In this document: piece by piece, positions 28,039 to 34,874 of the stretch
Layout of the letters: every line of letters begins with the position of its first letter
Position numbering within the stretch: position 1 is the first letter of the stretch
Origin: Pseudomonadales bacterium
Lineage (GTDB): Bacteria; Pseudomonadota; Gammaproteobacteria; Pseudomonadales; Azotimanducaceae
Direction of reading: 5' to 3'
DNA: 34,874 nt
NCBI GenBank assembly: GCA_016779325.1
Contig: JADHNU010000026.1
Coordinates: forward strand, 1 to 34,874
Notes under the pieces: model-generated
Databases searched by the model: none
The model's input: only the letters and a program-made list of their open reading frames with translations
What the model was told of the DNA's origin: nothing
Translations under genes and position numbers: made by a program

Positions 28039-29389
28039 AGCCCCGAAAGCCCTGTGGGTCTGCCGGGAGTGCGGCGGCGACCACGCCAAGTGGCAGGGCC
28101 AGTGTGCCCACTGCCAAGGCTGGAATTGCCTTGAGGAACTTCAGGCCGCGGGGGGCAAGCGGGGGGCGGGCTGGGCCGGTGAGCGTAGCGCGGTGACGGC
28201 CCTTGCCTCCGTGCGCTTAGATGAGGCGCCGCGGCGCCCGTCGGGAATAAAGGAGCTCGACCGCGTGCTGGGTGGTGGCTTTGTGGCGGGCTCCGTGGTC
28301 CTCCTCGCCGGCAGTCCAGGCGCGGGGAAGTCCACGGTCTTGCTGCAGGTGTCCTGTGCGCTCGCGGAACGGGCCTCGGTGCTCTATGTCACCGGCGAGG
28401 AATCCCTCACTCAGCTTGCACTTCGTGCGGAGCGGCTCGAGCTGTCCCGGGAACAATTACGGGTGGCGGCGGAGACGCGGGTGGAGGCCATCCTTGCCCA
28501 CGCGGAGCAGGAAAAGCCTGCGCTGCTGATCCTCGACTCCGTCCAAACGCTCCATACCGATGATGCCGAAGGCGCCGCCGGGGGCGTCACCCAGGTACGA
28601 GAAGCGACGGCGCGCATGGTTCGCTATGCCAAGCAAACGGGGACCGTGGTGATTCTCGTGGGCCATGTAAATAAAGAAGGGGGGCTGGCGGGGCCGCGGG
28701 TGCTGGAGCACATGATTGATACCTTCATGATGCTTGAGAACGCCTCCGATAGCCGATTCCGCATGCTTCGTAGCTTGAAGAATCGCTTTGGCGCCGTGAA
28801 CGAGCTCGGGGTGTTCGCCATGACCGAACGGGGGCTTCGGGAAGTGGCCAATCCCTCGGCCATTTTCCTGTCCCGGGCCGGGACCCCAGCGGCGGGTTCC
28901 CTCGTGGTGGTGGTGTGGGAGGGCTCGAGGCCCTTGCTTGTGGAAGTCCAAGCCTTGGTGGACGGCGGTCAAAGCGGCCATCCGCGTCGCCTGTCCGTGG
29001 GCATTGAGGCCAATCGCCTGGCCCTGCTCCTGGCGGTGCTGCATCGCCATGCGGGGCTGGCGCTTGGGGATCAGGATGTCTTCCTGAATGTGGTGGGGGG
29101 CGTTCGGGTGGCGGAAACGGCCAGCGATCTCGCCGTGCTCCTGGCTACGGTCTCGAGTTTTCGCAATCAGGCCCTGTCTGCATCCCTCATCGTGTTTGGG
29201 GAGGTGGGCCTCTCTGGCGAGGTTCGCCCCGTGCCCCAGGGCGTCGAGCGCCTGCGGGAAGCGGCCAAGCACGGTTTCACCCAGGCCATCGTGCCCAAGG
29301 GCAATGCCCCCCGGGAGGCGCCGGAGGGCCTGACCGTGATCCCTGTGACGACCCTCGCGGAGGCGCTCAGCGCCGCCGGCTTTAGCTAA
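28031..29389 (+). CDS. radA: DNA repair protein RadA (Sms)
   Basis: A RecA-like helicase that processes recombination intermediates by branch migration. 452 aa. An N-terminal zinc finger C11-x2-C14 / C25-x2-C28 is followed by Walker A GSPGAGKST (94-102), the hallmark KNRFG motif (250-254) and a C-terminal Lon-like domain with GEVGLSGEVRPV. The start is the GTG at 28031 with AAGGAGA 4 bases upstream, all inside the end of alr. A frame extension to 27992 lies within alr and is rejected. Confidence 0.97.
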   Translation: MAKAPKALWVCRECGGDHAKWQGQCAHCQGWNCLEELQAAGGKRGAGWAGERSAVTALASVRLDEAPRRPSGIKELDRVLGGGFVAGSVVLLAGSPGAGKSTVLLQVSCALAERASVLYVTGEESLTQLALRAERLELSREQLRVAAETRVEAILAHAEQEKPALLILDSVQTLHTDDAEGAAGGVTQVREATARMVRYAKQTGTVVILVGHVNKEGGLAGPRVLEHMIDTFMMLENASDSRFRMLRSLKNRFGAVNELGVFAMTERGLREVANPSAIFLSRAGTPAAGSLVVVVWEGSRPLLVEVQALVDGGQSGHPRRLSVGIEANRLALLLAVLHRHAGLALGDQDVFLNVVGGVRVAETASDLAVLLATVSSFRNQALSASLIVFGEVGLSGEVRPVPQGVERLREAAKHGFTQAIVPKGNAPREAPEGLTVIPVTTLAEALSAAGFS

Positions 29390-29403
29390 GAAGGAGTAAC
29401 GCT

Positions 29404-30285
29404 ATGGTCCTGTCCACACTGCGGGGGGGCCTTTGGGCTGTCCTATGCCTGGCGGGCGCCGCCGCTGCGGCGCAGGGAGAGCGGGTGCCGGGTTCCGTGG
29501 GCTTCTCCGCCGTTGCCGCCCTCCCTATGCCCAGCCCCGTCGCCACGGTGCGCTATGGGCCTGCGGGGCCCCAGTTTGCGGAGCTTTATCTGCCTGCGGG
29601 CTCCGCTCCGGCACCGACGGTGGTGCTGGTCCACGGGGGGTGCTGGCTGAACGCCTACGGGCTCGATCATATTCGCGCGCTCGCTGGGGCCCTTAACGCC
29701 GAAGGCTACGCCGTGTGGTCCTTGGAGTATCGACGCGTGGGGGACGCCGGGGGCGGCTGGCCCGGCACCGGGGACGATGTGCAGGCCGCGGTCGCGGCGC
29801 TGGTTCAGGCGCCCTTTACGGCGCGCCTCGATCTTCAGCGTCTAGCCGTGCTTGGCCATTCTGCCGGGGGACACCTGGCGCTATGGCTCGCCAGCCATTG
29901 GCCCGAGGCCCTTCCGGCGCCGAAGCTCGCCCTGGGACTGGCGCCCATTACCGATCTGCCCGCCTACGCTGCGGGGGATAATTCCTGCGAGGTGGCCACG
30001 CCCCAGTTCCTCGGGGGGCTGCCGGCCACGGCGCCGGCGGCCTATGCGGCGGCCGACCCCCTGCCGAAGACGCCGGGGCCGACGGCCTTTGTGCTCATTC
30101 ACGGCGCTGAAGATCCCATCGTGGCGCCGAGCCAAAGCGAAGCCTTCGCCCAGGCCCTGGGCCGGGCTCACCGCGCTGTCACGCTAGAAATCCTGCCGGC
30201 CCATGGCCATTTCGCCCTCATTCATCCCCATAGCCCGGCCTTTCCCGTGCTCACCGGGGTGCTGGGGGAGGCGCTTGCACCGTGA
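29404..30285 (+). CDS. Exported alpha/beta hydrolase, possible kynurenine formamidase-like
   Basis: 293 aa. A signal peptide is likely (1 to about 23, ending AGAAAAAQG). The alpha/beta hydrolase domain has the oxyanion motif HGGCW (77-81), nucleophile S153 in GHSAGGH, Asp at 237 in HGAEDP and His at 267 or 269 in AHGHF, the layout of the BD-FAE/arylformamidase type. It is 14 bases after radA with AAGGAG upstream and overlaps kynU by GTGA. Adjacency to kynureninase suggests N-formylkynurenine hydrolysis, but the apparent export is odd for that cytosolic reaction. A general periplasmic carboxylesterase is the alternative. Confidence 0.82.
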   Translation: MVLSTLRGGLWAVLCLAGAAAAAQGERVPGSVGFSAVAALPMPSPVATVRYGPAGPQFAELYLPAGSAPAPTVVLVHGGCWLNAYGLDHIRALAGALNAEGYAVWSLEYRRVGDAGGGWPGTGDDVQAAVAALVQAPFTARLDLQRLAVLGHSAGGHLALWLASHWPEALPAPKLALGLAPITDLPAYAAGDNSCEVATPQFLGGLPATAPAAYAAADPLPKTPGPTAFVLIHGAEDPIVAPSQSEAFAQALGRAHRAVTLEILPAHGHFALIHPHSPAFPVLTGVLGEALAP

Positions 30286-31523
30286 GCGATCGGGCCCGCT
30301 TTGAGGCGCTGGATGCGACCGATCCCTTCGCCGCGCTCCGGGATGCCTTTGCCCTGCCGCCCGGGGTGCGCTATTTCGATGGCAATTCCTTGGGCCCGCA
30401 GCCGAAGGCGGCTCGGGCGGCGGTGCTTCGCGTTCTTGAGCAGGGTTGGGGGGAAGCCCTCATTCGCGGCTGGAACGACGAGGGCTGGTTTGAGCTGCCA
30501 GACCGCACGGCGGAGGCCCTGGCGCCGCTTCTGGGGGCGGCGCCCAGCTCCGTGGCCGTGGCCGATTCCACGTCCCTGAATATTTTTAAGCTGTTGGCCG
30601 CGGCCCTGGCCGCACGCCCCGGCCGGACCAAGATTTTTGCCCTGCGCGATACCTTCCCGACGGACCTCTACATGGCCGAGGGTTTGGTTCACTGGCTGGG
30701 CGAGGCGCGGGCCGAGCTGTGCACCTTCCCGTGCCTAGACGCGCTGCGCGACGCCCTCGATGGCACGGTGGCCGTGGTGCTTCTATCCCATGTGGACTTT
30801 CGCACCGGCGAGCGCCTGGCCCTGCCCCAGATCACCGCAGCGGTGCACGATCACGGCGCCCTCGTGCTGTGGGATTTGGCGCATAGCGCCGGGGCGATGC
30901 CCCTGGCGCTCGAGACCTGGGGCGTGGATTTCGCCGTGGGCTGCGGCTACAAGTTTCTGAACGGCGGCCCCGGAGCGCCCGCCTTCGCCTACGTGGCGCC
31001 GGCGCTCCAGGCAACGCTCTCCCAGCCCCTGGCGGGATGGTTTGGCCACGCCAGACCCTTCGCCTTTGAGCCCGCTTACGATCCCGCCGCGGGGGTGGAT
31101 CGGCTGAAGTGCGGCACGCCTCCTATCCTGTCCCTGGCGGCCCTGGCCGGCGCCCTTAAGCTCTTTGATGGGGTTTCTCTGGCAGCGCTGCGGGAAAAGT
31201 CCTTGGCGCTCACCACGGCGCTCATGGACGAGGTCGCCGCCCGCCCGGCGCTGAAGGCGTTCCAGTGCCTCACGCCCCGGGACGCCGAGCGCCGGGGCAG
31301 CCAGGTGGCCTTCGCCCATCCCGAGGCCTATGCCCTCATCCAGGCGCTGCAGGACGATGGGGTTATCGGCGATTTTCGCGCGCCGAATATCCTGCGCTTT
31401 GGGGTGTCCCCCGCCGTGCTTCGCTTCGTGGATGTTTTTGATGCCGTGGAGTGCCTTGAAGCCACGGTGCGCAGCGGTCGCCATCGGGCGGCCCGCTACC
31501 AAACGACTAAGGAGGTCACCTGA
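30282..31523 (+). CDS. kynU: Kynureninase
   Basis: A PLP enzyme that cleaves kynurenine to anthranilate and alanine in tryptophan catabolism. 413 aa. Fold type I features: YFDGNSLGPQP (31-41) at the N-terminus, DSTSLNIFKL, the PLP-binding Asp D198 in LWDLAHSAGA and the PLP Lys K224 in GCGYKFLNGGPG. GTG start within the stop of the preceding hydrolase (GTGA). The other pathway gene, kynA for tryptophan 2,3-dioxygenase, is not in the window. The end of the gene carries AAGGAGG that serves the next gene. Confidence 0.95.
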   Translation: MSDRARFEALDATDPFAALRDAFALPPGVRYFDGNSLGPQPKAARAAVLRVLEQGWGEALIRGWNDEGWFELPDRTAEALAPLLGAAPSSVAVADSTSLNIFKLLAAALAARPGRTKIFALRDTFPTDLYMAEGLVHWLGEARAELCTFPCLDALRDALDGTVAVVLLSHVDFRTGERLALPQITAAVHDHGALVLWDLAHSAGAMPLALETWGVDFAVGCGYKFLNGGPGAPAFAYVAPALQATLSQPLAGWFGHARPFAFEPAYDPAAGVDRLKCGTPPILSLAALAGALKLFDGVSLAALREKSLALTTALMDEVAARPALKAFQCLTPRDAERRGSQVAFAHPEAYALIQALQDDGVIGDFRAPNILRFGVSPAVLRFVDVFDAVECLEATVRSGRHRAARYQTTKEVT

Positions 31524-31524
31524 T

Positions 31525-32028
31525 ATGGCAACCGGATTCCTTCGCCGCAGCGTGGGCCTAGGGGGGCTGCTGGCGGCTCTGATTTTCTTTGCGCCGGCCA
31601 AGGCGTCGCCGCAGGCGGAGGCAGGGGCGGTCCTTGATGCCCTCCATCGCTATGCCTCCGAAGCGGCCCTCGAGCCCTACCTCAGCCTGTTCACGGAGGA
31701 CGGGGTTTTCCTCGGTACGGACCGCAGCGAGCGCTGGCCCATGGCTGAGTTCGCCCCCTACGTCGCAGCCCGCTTTGCGACGGGTACGGGGTGGACCTAC
31801 CACCCTGCGGAACGCCACCTAGCCTTCAGCGCGGACGGGACCCTGGCCTGGTTCGACGAGGTGGTGGTGGGCACGCGCATGGGGCCTTGCCGGGGCACGG
31901 GGGTCCTTCGGAAAACCACCGAGGGGTGGCGCATTGCCCATTACAGTCTGACGCTGCTGGTGCCGAATGATTTGGCCCAGGGCGTGGTGGATCGTATTCA
32001 CGCCTACGAACAGGAGCCCGCCCCTTGA
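31525..32028 (+). CDS. Exported SnoaL/NTF2-like protein
   Basis: 167 aa. A signal peptide at 1 to about 27 (hydrophobic LGGLLAALIFFA, then PAKA-S) leads to a domain of about 140 aa with the NTF2-like pattern: an N-terminal helix (AVLDALHRYASEA), YLSLFTEDGVFLGTD, HLAFSADGTLAWFDE and GTGVLRKTTEGWRIAHYSL. Proteins with this fold bind small hydrophobic ligands or act as isomerases; the sequence does not say which. The frame is open far into kynU, but the ATG at 31525 has AAGGAGG 9 bases upstream. It overlaps the next gene by TTGA. Confidence 0.85.
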   Translation: MATGFLRRSVGLGGLLAALIFFAPAKASPQAEAGAVLDALHRYASEAALEPYLSLFTEDGVFLGTDRSERWPMAEFAPYVAARFATGTGWTYHPAERHLAFSADGTLAWFDEVVVGTRMGPCRGTGVLRKTTEGWRIAHYSLTLLVPNDLAQGVVDRIHAYEQEPAP

Positions 32029-32834
32029 GCTTTAGCCACGCCATCGCCCTCAGGGAAAGCCAGCCGGGGCACTACGTCGGACAGATTGCCGAAGGCTGGG
32101 ACATCGGGGGCAACGCCAATGGCGGCTACCTCCTGGCCCTGGCGGCGAACGCGCTTCGCCAACATCTCGGGCGCCCGGACCCAGTCAGCATTACGGCGCA
32201 TTACCTGCGTCCCGGGAAGGTAGGGCCGGCGGCCGTGCACTGCGAAACGGTGAAGGAGGGCAAGCGCTTTGCCACGGCCCGGGCCACGCTGGAGGGCCCG
32301 GGGGGCGCGGTGCTGAGCGTGCTCGGCACCTTTGGAAACCTCGAGGATGGCGCGGCGGGTCCCACCCAGGTGTGCCTTGAGCCGCCGGCCCTGCCCGCGG
32401 TGGAAGACTGCTTCCCCCTGGGATCAAGCGGTGAGGGCTTTGCGCCCTCCCTGATGGATCGCCTCGGGGCCCGGCTTCATCCCGAGGATGCGGGCTTTCG
32501 CAAGGGCGAGCCCCGGGGTATCCCGGAGATGCGCGGCTATTTTCGCCTCCGCGGGGAAGACCCCTGCACCGTGCTGGGGCTGCTCCTTGGGCTCGATGCC
32601 TTTCCCCCCACCATCTTCAACGCCAACCTTCCCGTGGCCTGGACGCCGACGGTGGAGCTCACCTGCCATCTTCGCCGCCGGCCCGCGCCCGGTTGGCTGC
32701 GCGCGCGCTTTGTGACGCAGGTTATCTCCAACGGGTTCCTTGAAGAAGATGGGGAGCTTTGGGACAGCGAGGGCCACCTGGTCGCGAAAAGTCGCCAGCT
32801 GGCGCTTGTCCCCAAGGCCCCGTCGGCGAGCTGA
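32025..32834 (+). CDS. Acyl-CoA thioesterase-like double hotdog protein
   Basis: 269 aa. The N-terminal hotdog has WDIGGNANGGYLLAL and VSITAHYLRPGKVGPA, the TesB-like/4HBT_3 pattern. The C-terminal half repeats the fold with FNANLPVAWTPTVELTCHLRR. Such proteins hydrolyse acyl-CoA thioesters in the cytosol; the substrate is unknown. The start is a TTG overlapping the preceding stop (TTGA), supported by AGGAG about 8 bases upstream and an N-terminus that fits the family. It shares one base with the next gene (TGATG), so the group from kynU onward is one translation-coupled unit. Confidence 0.83.
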   Translation: MSFSHAIALRESQPGHYVGQIAEGWDIGGNANGGYLLALAANALRQHLGRPDPVSITAHYLRPGKVGPAAVHCETVKEGKRFATARATLEGPGGAVLSVLGTFGNLEDGAAGPTQVCLEPPALPAVEDCFPLGSSGEGFAPSLMDRLGARLHPEDAGFRKGEPRGIPEMRGYFRLRGEDPCTVLGLLLGLDAFPPTIFNANLPVAWTPTVELTCHLRRRPAPGWLRARFVTQVISNGFLEEDGELWDSEGHLVAKSRQLALVPKAPSAS

Positions 32835-33802
32835 TGGCTGGCCCCCTGGCGCGCGTTCGGACGGCTCTGGCCTTCGCTCTGCTTGGGGGGCTTGTGCTCC
32901 TGCTGCCGGCGCGCAATTGGCTGCCGCCCAACTGGCTGCTCTGGGAGATGGCCACGGCCTTTACCCCCCAGTGGCTTGCCCTGGCCTTGGCGCTGGGGCT
33001 GCGGGCCTTCTGGCAAGCGCAGCGGCTCCGGGCGTTGGCTTTCTGCCTGCTGGCCGTGCCCGATTTAGCCAGCGCCCTGCTGGCGGAGCGGCCGGACGCC
33101 CCGCCCTCGGCGAAAACGCTGAGTTTGTATTCGGCAAACTTGGGGGAGGATCCGGCGGCCCTTGAGGCGGCCTTGGAGGCCTTGGGCGCGGCGCCTGCGG
33201 ATTTGGTTTGGCTCAGTGAGGTGCCCGCCAGCCGGCCCGCGGGGTTAGAAGAGGCGTTTGATGTCATGGCCGCGCGCTATCCCTACGGCATGACCTGGGC
33301 GCCGGCGCCGGGGCGGGAGCTGCGTTTCCTGAGCCGCTATCCCCTTCGCGCGCGGGAAGAGTTTAATCCGGAGCGGGCTGCAGGACGCCCGGGCATGCGT
33401 CTCGTACTCGACGTGGCGGGGCAGCTCCTGGAGGTCTATGCCCTTCACACCCATCCGCCGACGCAAGGTTGGAGCTTGCGCGCGCGCAATGAGGCTTTGG
33501 CGTGGGTCAGTGGGCGGGTGGCTCGGGCCGCGGGGCCGGCGCTGGTGTTTGGAGATTTGAATACCTCGGCCTTTTCCCCGGCTTTTCAGCACTGGCTTCG
33601 GGAAAGCGGCCTGCGCTGCGCATCCCCCTGGACCTGCGCCGTGGGGAGCTGGCCGGCGCCCTGGCGGCCCCTCCTCACCCCTATTGACCACGTGCTGGCA
33701 AAGGGGGGGCTGCGGGTGCAGCGCCTCGCGCGCGGAGAGGCGACGGGATCGGACCATTACCCCCTGCGCGCGGAACTGCTTTTCCTGCCCGAGGCCCCTT
33801 AG
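32834..33802 (+). CDS. Membrane-anchored endonuclease/exonuclease/phosphatase family protein
   Basis: 322 aa. The N-terminal 80 residues contain about three hydrophobic segments (near 10-25, 38-56 and 63-80). The rest is an EEP-fold domain: LYSANLGEDP with the first Asn, WLSEVPAS with the metal-binding Glu, ALHTHPP with His, FGDLNTSAFSP (GDxN) and IDHVLAKGG, then GSDHYPL with the final Asp/His. Without the membrane topology solved, the catalytic domain probably faces the periplasm. Substrate (lipid phosphate, DNA or other phosphodiester) is unknown. The stop overlaps the convergent serine hydrolase stop (TTAG, 33799-33802). Confidence 0.85.
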   Translation: MAGPLARVRTALAFALLGGLVLLLPARNWLPPNWLLWEMATAFTPQWLALALALGLRAFWQAQRLRALAFCLLAVPDLASALLAERPDAPPSAKTLSLYSANLGEDPAALEAALEALGAAPADLVWLSEVPASRPAGLEEAFDVMAARYPYGMTWAPAPGRELRFLSRYPLRAREEFNPERAAGRPGMRLVLDVAGQLLEVYALHTHPPTQGWSLRARNEALAWVSGRVARAAGPALVFGDLNTSAFSPAFQHWLRESGLRCASPWTCAVGSWPAPWRPLLTPIDHVLAKGGLRVQRLARGEATGSDHYPLRAELLFLPEAP

Positions 33803-34874
33803 CGGGCGAGGCCGGCGAAGCCCGCTTCGGCGGCGCCCATGATGCCGAGGGTGCGCGGATCGCCCATGAGCGTGGACACCATGCGGTTCATGACGAAGGA
33901 AACGGTCACGCGCCGATCCTGGTCCACGAGGATGAGCGAGCCGCCCCAGCCGCCCCAGTAGCACATGCCCGGGGGCAGGGGCATGTTCGGGTTGGCGAGG
34001 CCATAGCCCATGCCAAAGTTCGCGGGCTGATTCAGCACCAAATCCATACCGGAGATTTGCGATTCCAGAGCCCGGCGGCAGCCCGCCTCGCTCAGGATGC
34101 GCTTGCCATCGAGTTCGCCGCCGCAGGCCAGCAGGGCCTGGGCCCGGGCCACGGAGCGCGCATTGCCATGGCCGTTTGCCGCCGGCAGCTCGGCCCGGCG
34201 CCAGGGAAGGGTGCGGGAATCGAGGGCCACGGCAAGGGGGCTGCGGAAGGCGCGTGCGGAAATGCTGTCCGGATCGCCGCCGGCCGCTTCCCCGAGGTGC
34301 TGATCCGGGGGGATGAGATCGCCGATGCGCGGGTCGACGCTTTCCGGTGTGCCAATGTGAAAGTCGATGCCCAGGGGTTCGGCGATTTCTTCCCGAAACA
34401 CCGTGCCGAGCGTTTTGCCTGTGGTGCGGCGCACCACTTCCCCAAGCAGATAACCCTGGGTCAGGGCGTGGTAGCCGCTGGCCGTGCCCGGCTTCCACCA
34501 GGGGGCCTGGGCGGCCAGGCGCGCGGCGATGTCGTCGTGGTCGTAGATCGCCTCGCCCTTCGCCGGCGTGTCGAGGCCCGAAAGGCCGGCGCTATGGGCC
34601 AGCAGCATGGCAATAGTGACATCACCCTTGCCTTCGACAGCAAACTCCGGCCAGCACTTGGCGACGGGGTCCTCGAGGGCAAAGACGCCCCGATCGTCCA
34701 GCAAGAGCATGGTGAGGGCGGCCATGGTTTTGGTTGTGGAGTAGACGTTGACCACCGTGTTTTCTTCCCAGGGCAGGCTGTGATCTGCGTCCCGGGTGCC
34801 GCCCCAGAGATCCACGACCGGAGTGCCGTCGACGGTGATGCACACGGAGGCGCCGTCGTCCCGGTTCTGATCGA
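33799..34874 (-). CDS. Beta-lactamase-family serine hydrolase (5' part cut by window edge)
   Basis: 358 codons are visible, and the frame stays open to the right edge with DQNRDDGASV before CITVDGTPVVDLWGG, so the start lies outside. A GTG at 34845 is an internal codon by family comparison. The class C beta-lactamase/EstB-type fold is shown by the STTK nucleophile-base tetrad (bases about 34729-34740), YHALTQGYLLGEVVRR with the catalytic Tyr, and the Gly-rich GWGGSL near the C-terminus. Members are mostly esterases rather than true beta-lactamases, and no signal peptide can be judged here. It converges on the EEP gene. Confidence 0.93.
   Translation of the reverse strand, partial: DQNRDDGASVCITVDGTPVVDLWGGTRDADHSLPWEENTVVNVYSTTKTMAALTMLLLDDRGVFALEDPVAKCWPEFAVEGKGDVTIAMLLAHSAGLSGLDTPAKGEAIYDHDDIAARLAAQAPWWKPGTASGYHALTQGYLLGEVVRRTTGKTLGTVFREEIAEPLGIDFHIGTPESVDPRIGDLIPPDQHLGEAAGGDPDSISARAFRSPLAVALDSRTLPWRRAELPAANGHGNARSVARAQALLACGGELDGKRILSEAGCRRALESQISGMDLVLNQPANFGMGYGLANPNMPLPPGMCYWGGWGGSLILVDQDRRVTVSFVMNRMVSTLMGDPRTLGIMGAAEAGFAGLAR

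Noticed and set aside
33245-34498. 417-codon open frame on the minus strand
   Set aside because: Shifted shadow of the serine hydrolase and antisense of the EEP gene; no recognisable domain.

Overview
The window is a GC-rich, very tightly packed stretch of bacterial chromosome, almost certainly from a gammaproteobacterium. The order rsgA-orn-queG-nnr-tsaE-amiB-mutL-miaA-hfq-hflX-hflK-hflC-DUF2065-hisZ-purA, followed further on by tRNA-Leu(CAG), rnr-rlmB and rpsF-rpsR-rplI-dnaB-alr-radA, is the arrangement known from Pseudomonas and its relatives. HisZ, a MutL with an endonuclease motif and FolE2 argue against the enteric group. I cannot name the genus. I found no mobile element, CRISPR array, phage gene or rRNA. 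No gene-free stretch exceeds about 140 bases.

Layout. (1) 1-2395: rsgA (cut by the left edge, minus), orn (plus) and queG (minus), i.e. ribosome assembly, RNA turnover and tRNA queuosine. (2) 2496-15215: a long plus-strand housekeeping block: metabolite repair (nnr), tRNA t6A (tsaE), cell-wall amidase, mismatch repair, tRNA i6A (miaA), hfq, hflX, the HflKC membrane complex, a small DUF2065 protein, hisZ and purA. (3) 15212-21037: a segment between purA and rnr holding pyruvate kinase (minus), a Trm112-like protein, FolE2, tRNA-Leu, two tandem lipid-A-type acyltransferases and a membrane-anchored aspartyl/asparaginyl hydroxylase of the LpxO type. (4) 21064-29389: rnr-rlmB, the rpsF-rpsR-rplI ribosomal protein operon ending in a strong UUCG terminator, then dnaB-alr-radA. 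(5) 29404-33802: a coupled group with an exported alpha/beta hydrolase, kynureninase, an exported SnoaL/NTF2-like protein, an acyl-CoA thioesterase-like protein and a membrane-anchored endonuclease/exonuclease/phosphatase-fold protein. A convergent beta-lactamase-family serine hydrolase (cut by the right edge) closes the window.

Genes overlap by 1-8 bases at many junctions (nnr/tsaE, hflK/hflC, the two acyltransferases, rnr/rlmB, dnaB/alr, alr/radA, hydrolase/kynU, SnoaL/thioesterase/phosphatase), so translational coupling is pervasive. Convergent pairs share stop-codon bases. Candidate sigma-70 promoters share a style: a -35 usually beginning TTGC, exactly 17 bases, then TATACT or TAGAAT.

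I see no clear undescribed multi-gene defence or biosynthetic system. The most notable points are the 9-base inverted repeat framing the -10 of the tRNA-Leu promoter, the 7-base dyad at the folE2 promoter, an acyltransferase paralogue lacking its catalytic acid next to an intact copy, and a kynureninase operon whose hydrolase partner is exported.
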